A stretch of DNA of 64,000 bases from Mycolicibacterium hodleri (GTDB lineage Bacteria > Actinomycetota > Actinomycetes > Mycobacteriales > Mycobacteriaceae), in the NCBI RefSeq assembly GCF_006439015.1, contig NZ_RCZG01000015.1:55880-119879 (forward strand), in the 5' to 3' direction. Under the pieces are notes generated by a model. It saw only the letters and a program-made list of their open reading frames with translations, made no database searches and was not told the DNA's origin. Position numbers and translations under genes: made by a program. Shown piece after piece: positions 62,813-64,000 of this stretch. Each line of letters begins with the position of its first letter. The first letter of the stretch is position 1.

Positions 62813-63130
62813 CTACGGGCGGCCGTTGGCCTTGCGCTTCAGCGTCCAGGACGGAATCCAATGGGTGACGGACTTGCGGTTGGCACCGTAGACGATCTCG
62901 TAGGTCACCAGCCCCCACCAGAACCCCTGCTCACAGAGTCCCCAGCAGCTGAGCCGCCCCTCGACGATCGCGTGCATCTGCAGGCCCGCCGGGTTGTAGC
63001 CGCCCGCGCGGTGGGGCTCACGCGGGAACACCGCCGCAAGATCGATCAGGACGGGCACCGGCGGATCGACGCGGCGGAAGGCCTGCTGCACCGGCTGGCC
63101 GTGATAGCCGATCGACTGAAGCTCTCCCAC
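62813..63130 (-). CDS. Conserved mycobacterial hypothetical (105 aa)
   Basis: Starts at a GTG. The 105-aa sequence (SIGYHGQPVQQAFRRVDPPVPVLIDLAAVFPREP, CWGLCEQGFWWGLVTYEIVYG, THWIPSWTLKRK) has no named domain. It looks like a small globular protein and may share a transcript with the PPOX gene 10 bp downstream. Confidence 0.65.
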   Translation of the reverse strand: MGELQSIGYHGQPVQQAFRRVDPPVPVLIDLAAVFPREPHRAGGYNPAGLQMHAIVEGRLSCWGLCEQGFWWGLVTYEIVYGANRKSVTHWIPSWTLKRKANGRP

Positions 63131-63167
63131 CGTTCGATCATATGTTCGAAAGGCACTCCTGCGGGCT

Positions 63168-63701
63168 CTACCGCGGAAGCACGAACGCGAACGCCCGGGG
63201 GAACCCTAGCGGGGTGAGTCCAGCACCCCGGATGTCCGCCGGGGACACCGGCAGCACCGCTCCCGACGATGGTTCGTAGCACTGCAGTGTGTCGCCGTCG
63301 ACCGCGACGATCAGCACCCAGTGCCGCGGGATCGCGTTCCCGATGAGCATGGCTACCGGCCGGTGCGACGTCACCGCCCGCGTCACGTCCACTAGCGAGT
63401 CTCCGCGGCGACACAGGCGCCAGCGGTACCTGGTCCCATGCGCGCTGATGGCCTTGGCCATCCCCCACGGCGTGGTGCCGAGTGCGCGCGGCCAGATCCG
63501 ATTGGCCGCCGCGTGGACCCTGCCCTGTTCACCGCCGAACCAGGTGGCGTCGGTGACGGCGGCACCGTAGCCGGGGTTCAAGAGCGCACCGGCAACGACG
63601 GCGACGGCAGGGCCGCAGGACACGCCGTCACGCTGCTGCAGGCGCAGGCCCGCGATCTTCACCCTTCTCAGGCTAGGCCGCAGTGCGATGTGTAGAGCCA
63701 C
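63168..63701 (-). CDS. C39-like cysteine peptidase-fold protein
   Basis: A 177-aa protein with LQQRDGVSCGPAVAVVAGALL (Gln oxyanion hole, Cys29 nucleophile) and IPRHWVLIVAVDGDTLQCYEPSSG (His and Asp), the papain-like triad of peptidase C39-like proteins. No ABC transporter or peptide substrate is adjacent. It may be a housekeeping protease or transglutaminase-like protein. Confidence 0.78.
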   Translation of the reverse strand: MALHIALRPSLRRVKIAGLRLQQRDGVSCGPAVAVVAGALLNPGYGAAVTDATWFGGEQGRVHAAANRIWPRALGTTPWGMAKAISAHGTRYRWRLCRRGDSLVDVTRAVTSHRPVAMLIGNAIPRHWVLIVAVDGDTLQCYEPSSGAVLPVSPADIRGAGLTPLGFPRAFAFVLPR

Positions 63702-63782
63702 ACCGCGCTCAGTGGCTGTTGCTAAATGCCGGTTGCAGGGTGTGGCGATTCCTGGGTGGTGGTCTGTGTCTGGAGCGGCGGG

Positions 63783-64000
63783 CTATCCGGTGGCGTGGTG
63801 AAGGCGGGTGATGTTGAGCGCTGCGGCGGCGAGGTGGAGTTCGGCGGTGACGGCGGTGACTCCGCGTCGGGCGAAGCGGCGCAAGCCGATTCGGTCCTTG
63901 AGTTGTCCGATGACGGGTTCCACGGTGGCCGAGCGGCGTTTGTATCGCTGCATCTGATCGGGGTTTCGTAGGGTGTGACGCATCGCCTCGGTGGGGGACG
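63783..64000 (-). mobile_element. IS transposase C-terminal fragment (IS1182-like), continues beyond window
   Basis: The minus-strand frame, open to the window end, reads SPTEAMRHTLRNPDQMQRYKRRSATVEPV, then GQLKDRIGLRRFARRGVTAVTAELHLAAAALNITRL. This is the C-terminus of a DDE transposase of the IS1182/IS5-related type. The element lies at the window edge; its end may be near 63720, where the sequence changes after the C39-like gene. Only the last ~73 codons are visible. Confidence 0.85.

Overview
The window is high-GC actinobacterial DNA, almost certainly from a rapidly growing mycobacterium (Mycolicibacterium-like). The gene order pheA, DUF2470 gene, glpQ1, DUF4328 gene, SOD, 177-aa gene, espR, 218-aa gene, membrane gene, hns-like, rraA, ethA/ethR, PHP gene, gltD/gltB follows the Rv3838c-Rv3859c block of M. 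tuberculosis. Rv numbers here are recalled from memory, not looked up. Many genes start with GTG or TTG and many neighbours overlap as GTGA or ATGA.

Layout. 1-6.5 kb: pheA (cut by the window edge), an iron-box DUF2470 gene, a CPBP-type membrane protein, a LytR-CpsA-Psr protein, glpQ1, a DUF4328 membrane protein, a rhodanese and a tiny membrane protein. 6.5-9 kb: a nickel superoxide dismutase (sodN) and its maturation protease (sodX), divergent, at the position M. tuberculosis uses for sodA; then an Rv3847-like gene and espR. 9-12 kb: an ImmA-type metallopeptidase coupled to a multi-TM protein, and a Pro/Gly-rich exported protein. 12-16.5 kb: the Rv3850/Rv3851 to hns/rraA block, interrupted by a copper operon ycnI-copC-copD. 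16.6-21.2 kb: ethA/ethR with twin operators, DNA polymerase IV with a LexA-like box, and an HhH-PHP protein. 21.2-24.2 kb: an EspA-like and EspC-like type VII secretion substrate pair with two mini-ORFs and a membrane-anchored propeller-like protein. 24.2-32.2 kb: small enzymes and glutamate synthase gltBD.

32.8-43.2 kb: hotdog thioesterase, bicupin, aqpZ, dps with a SigF-like promoter, HhH-GPD glycosylase, DUF427 protein, a 36-bp tandem repeat array, an SRPBCC protein, an FAD oxidoreductase and a Ski2-like helicase. 43.2-46.7 kb: a possible Cys-rich microprotein, a DUF4262 protein, and a three-gene nitrile hydratase/thiocyanate hydrolase-type operon. 46.7-53.7 kb: an uncharacterised membrane/FlgT_C-like pair, a secreted sugar-dehydrogenase-like propeller, an SDR/SnoaL pair divergent from a secreted hydrolase around a KstR-type box, and an MsrB-MsrA fusion whose linker is a copy of the dispersed repeat. 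53.8-64 kb: P450 with divergent TetR, a second TetR, a methyltransferase, DUF2127 protein, diguanylate cyclase, a glycosyltransferase-methyltransferase-toroid operon, a PPOX/F420 flavoprotein-fold protein, a C39-like peptidase and the end of an insertion sequence.

Themes: metal and oxidative stress (NiSOD, Dps, Msr, IdeR box, copper operon), DNA repair (Pol IV, PHP, glycosylase), and accessory modules set into an otherwise conserved mycobacterial core. No tRNA, rRNA or CRISPR array was seen.
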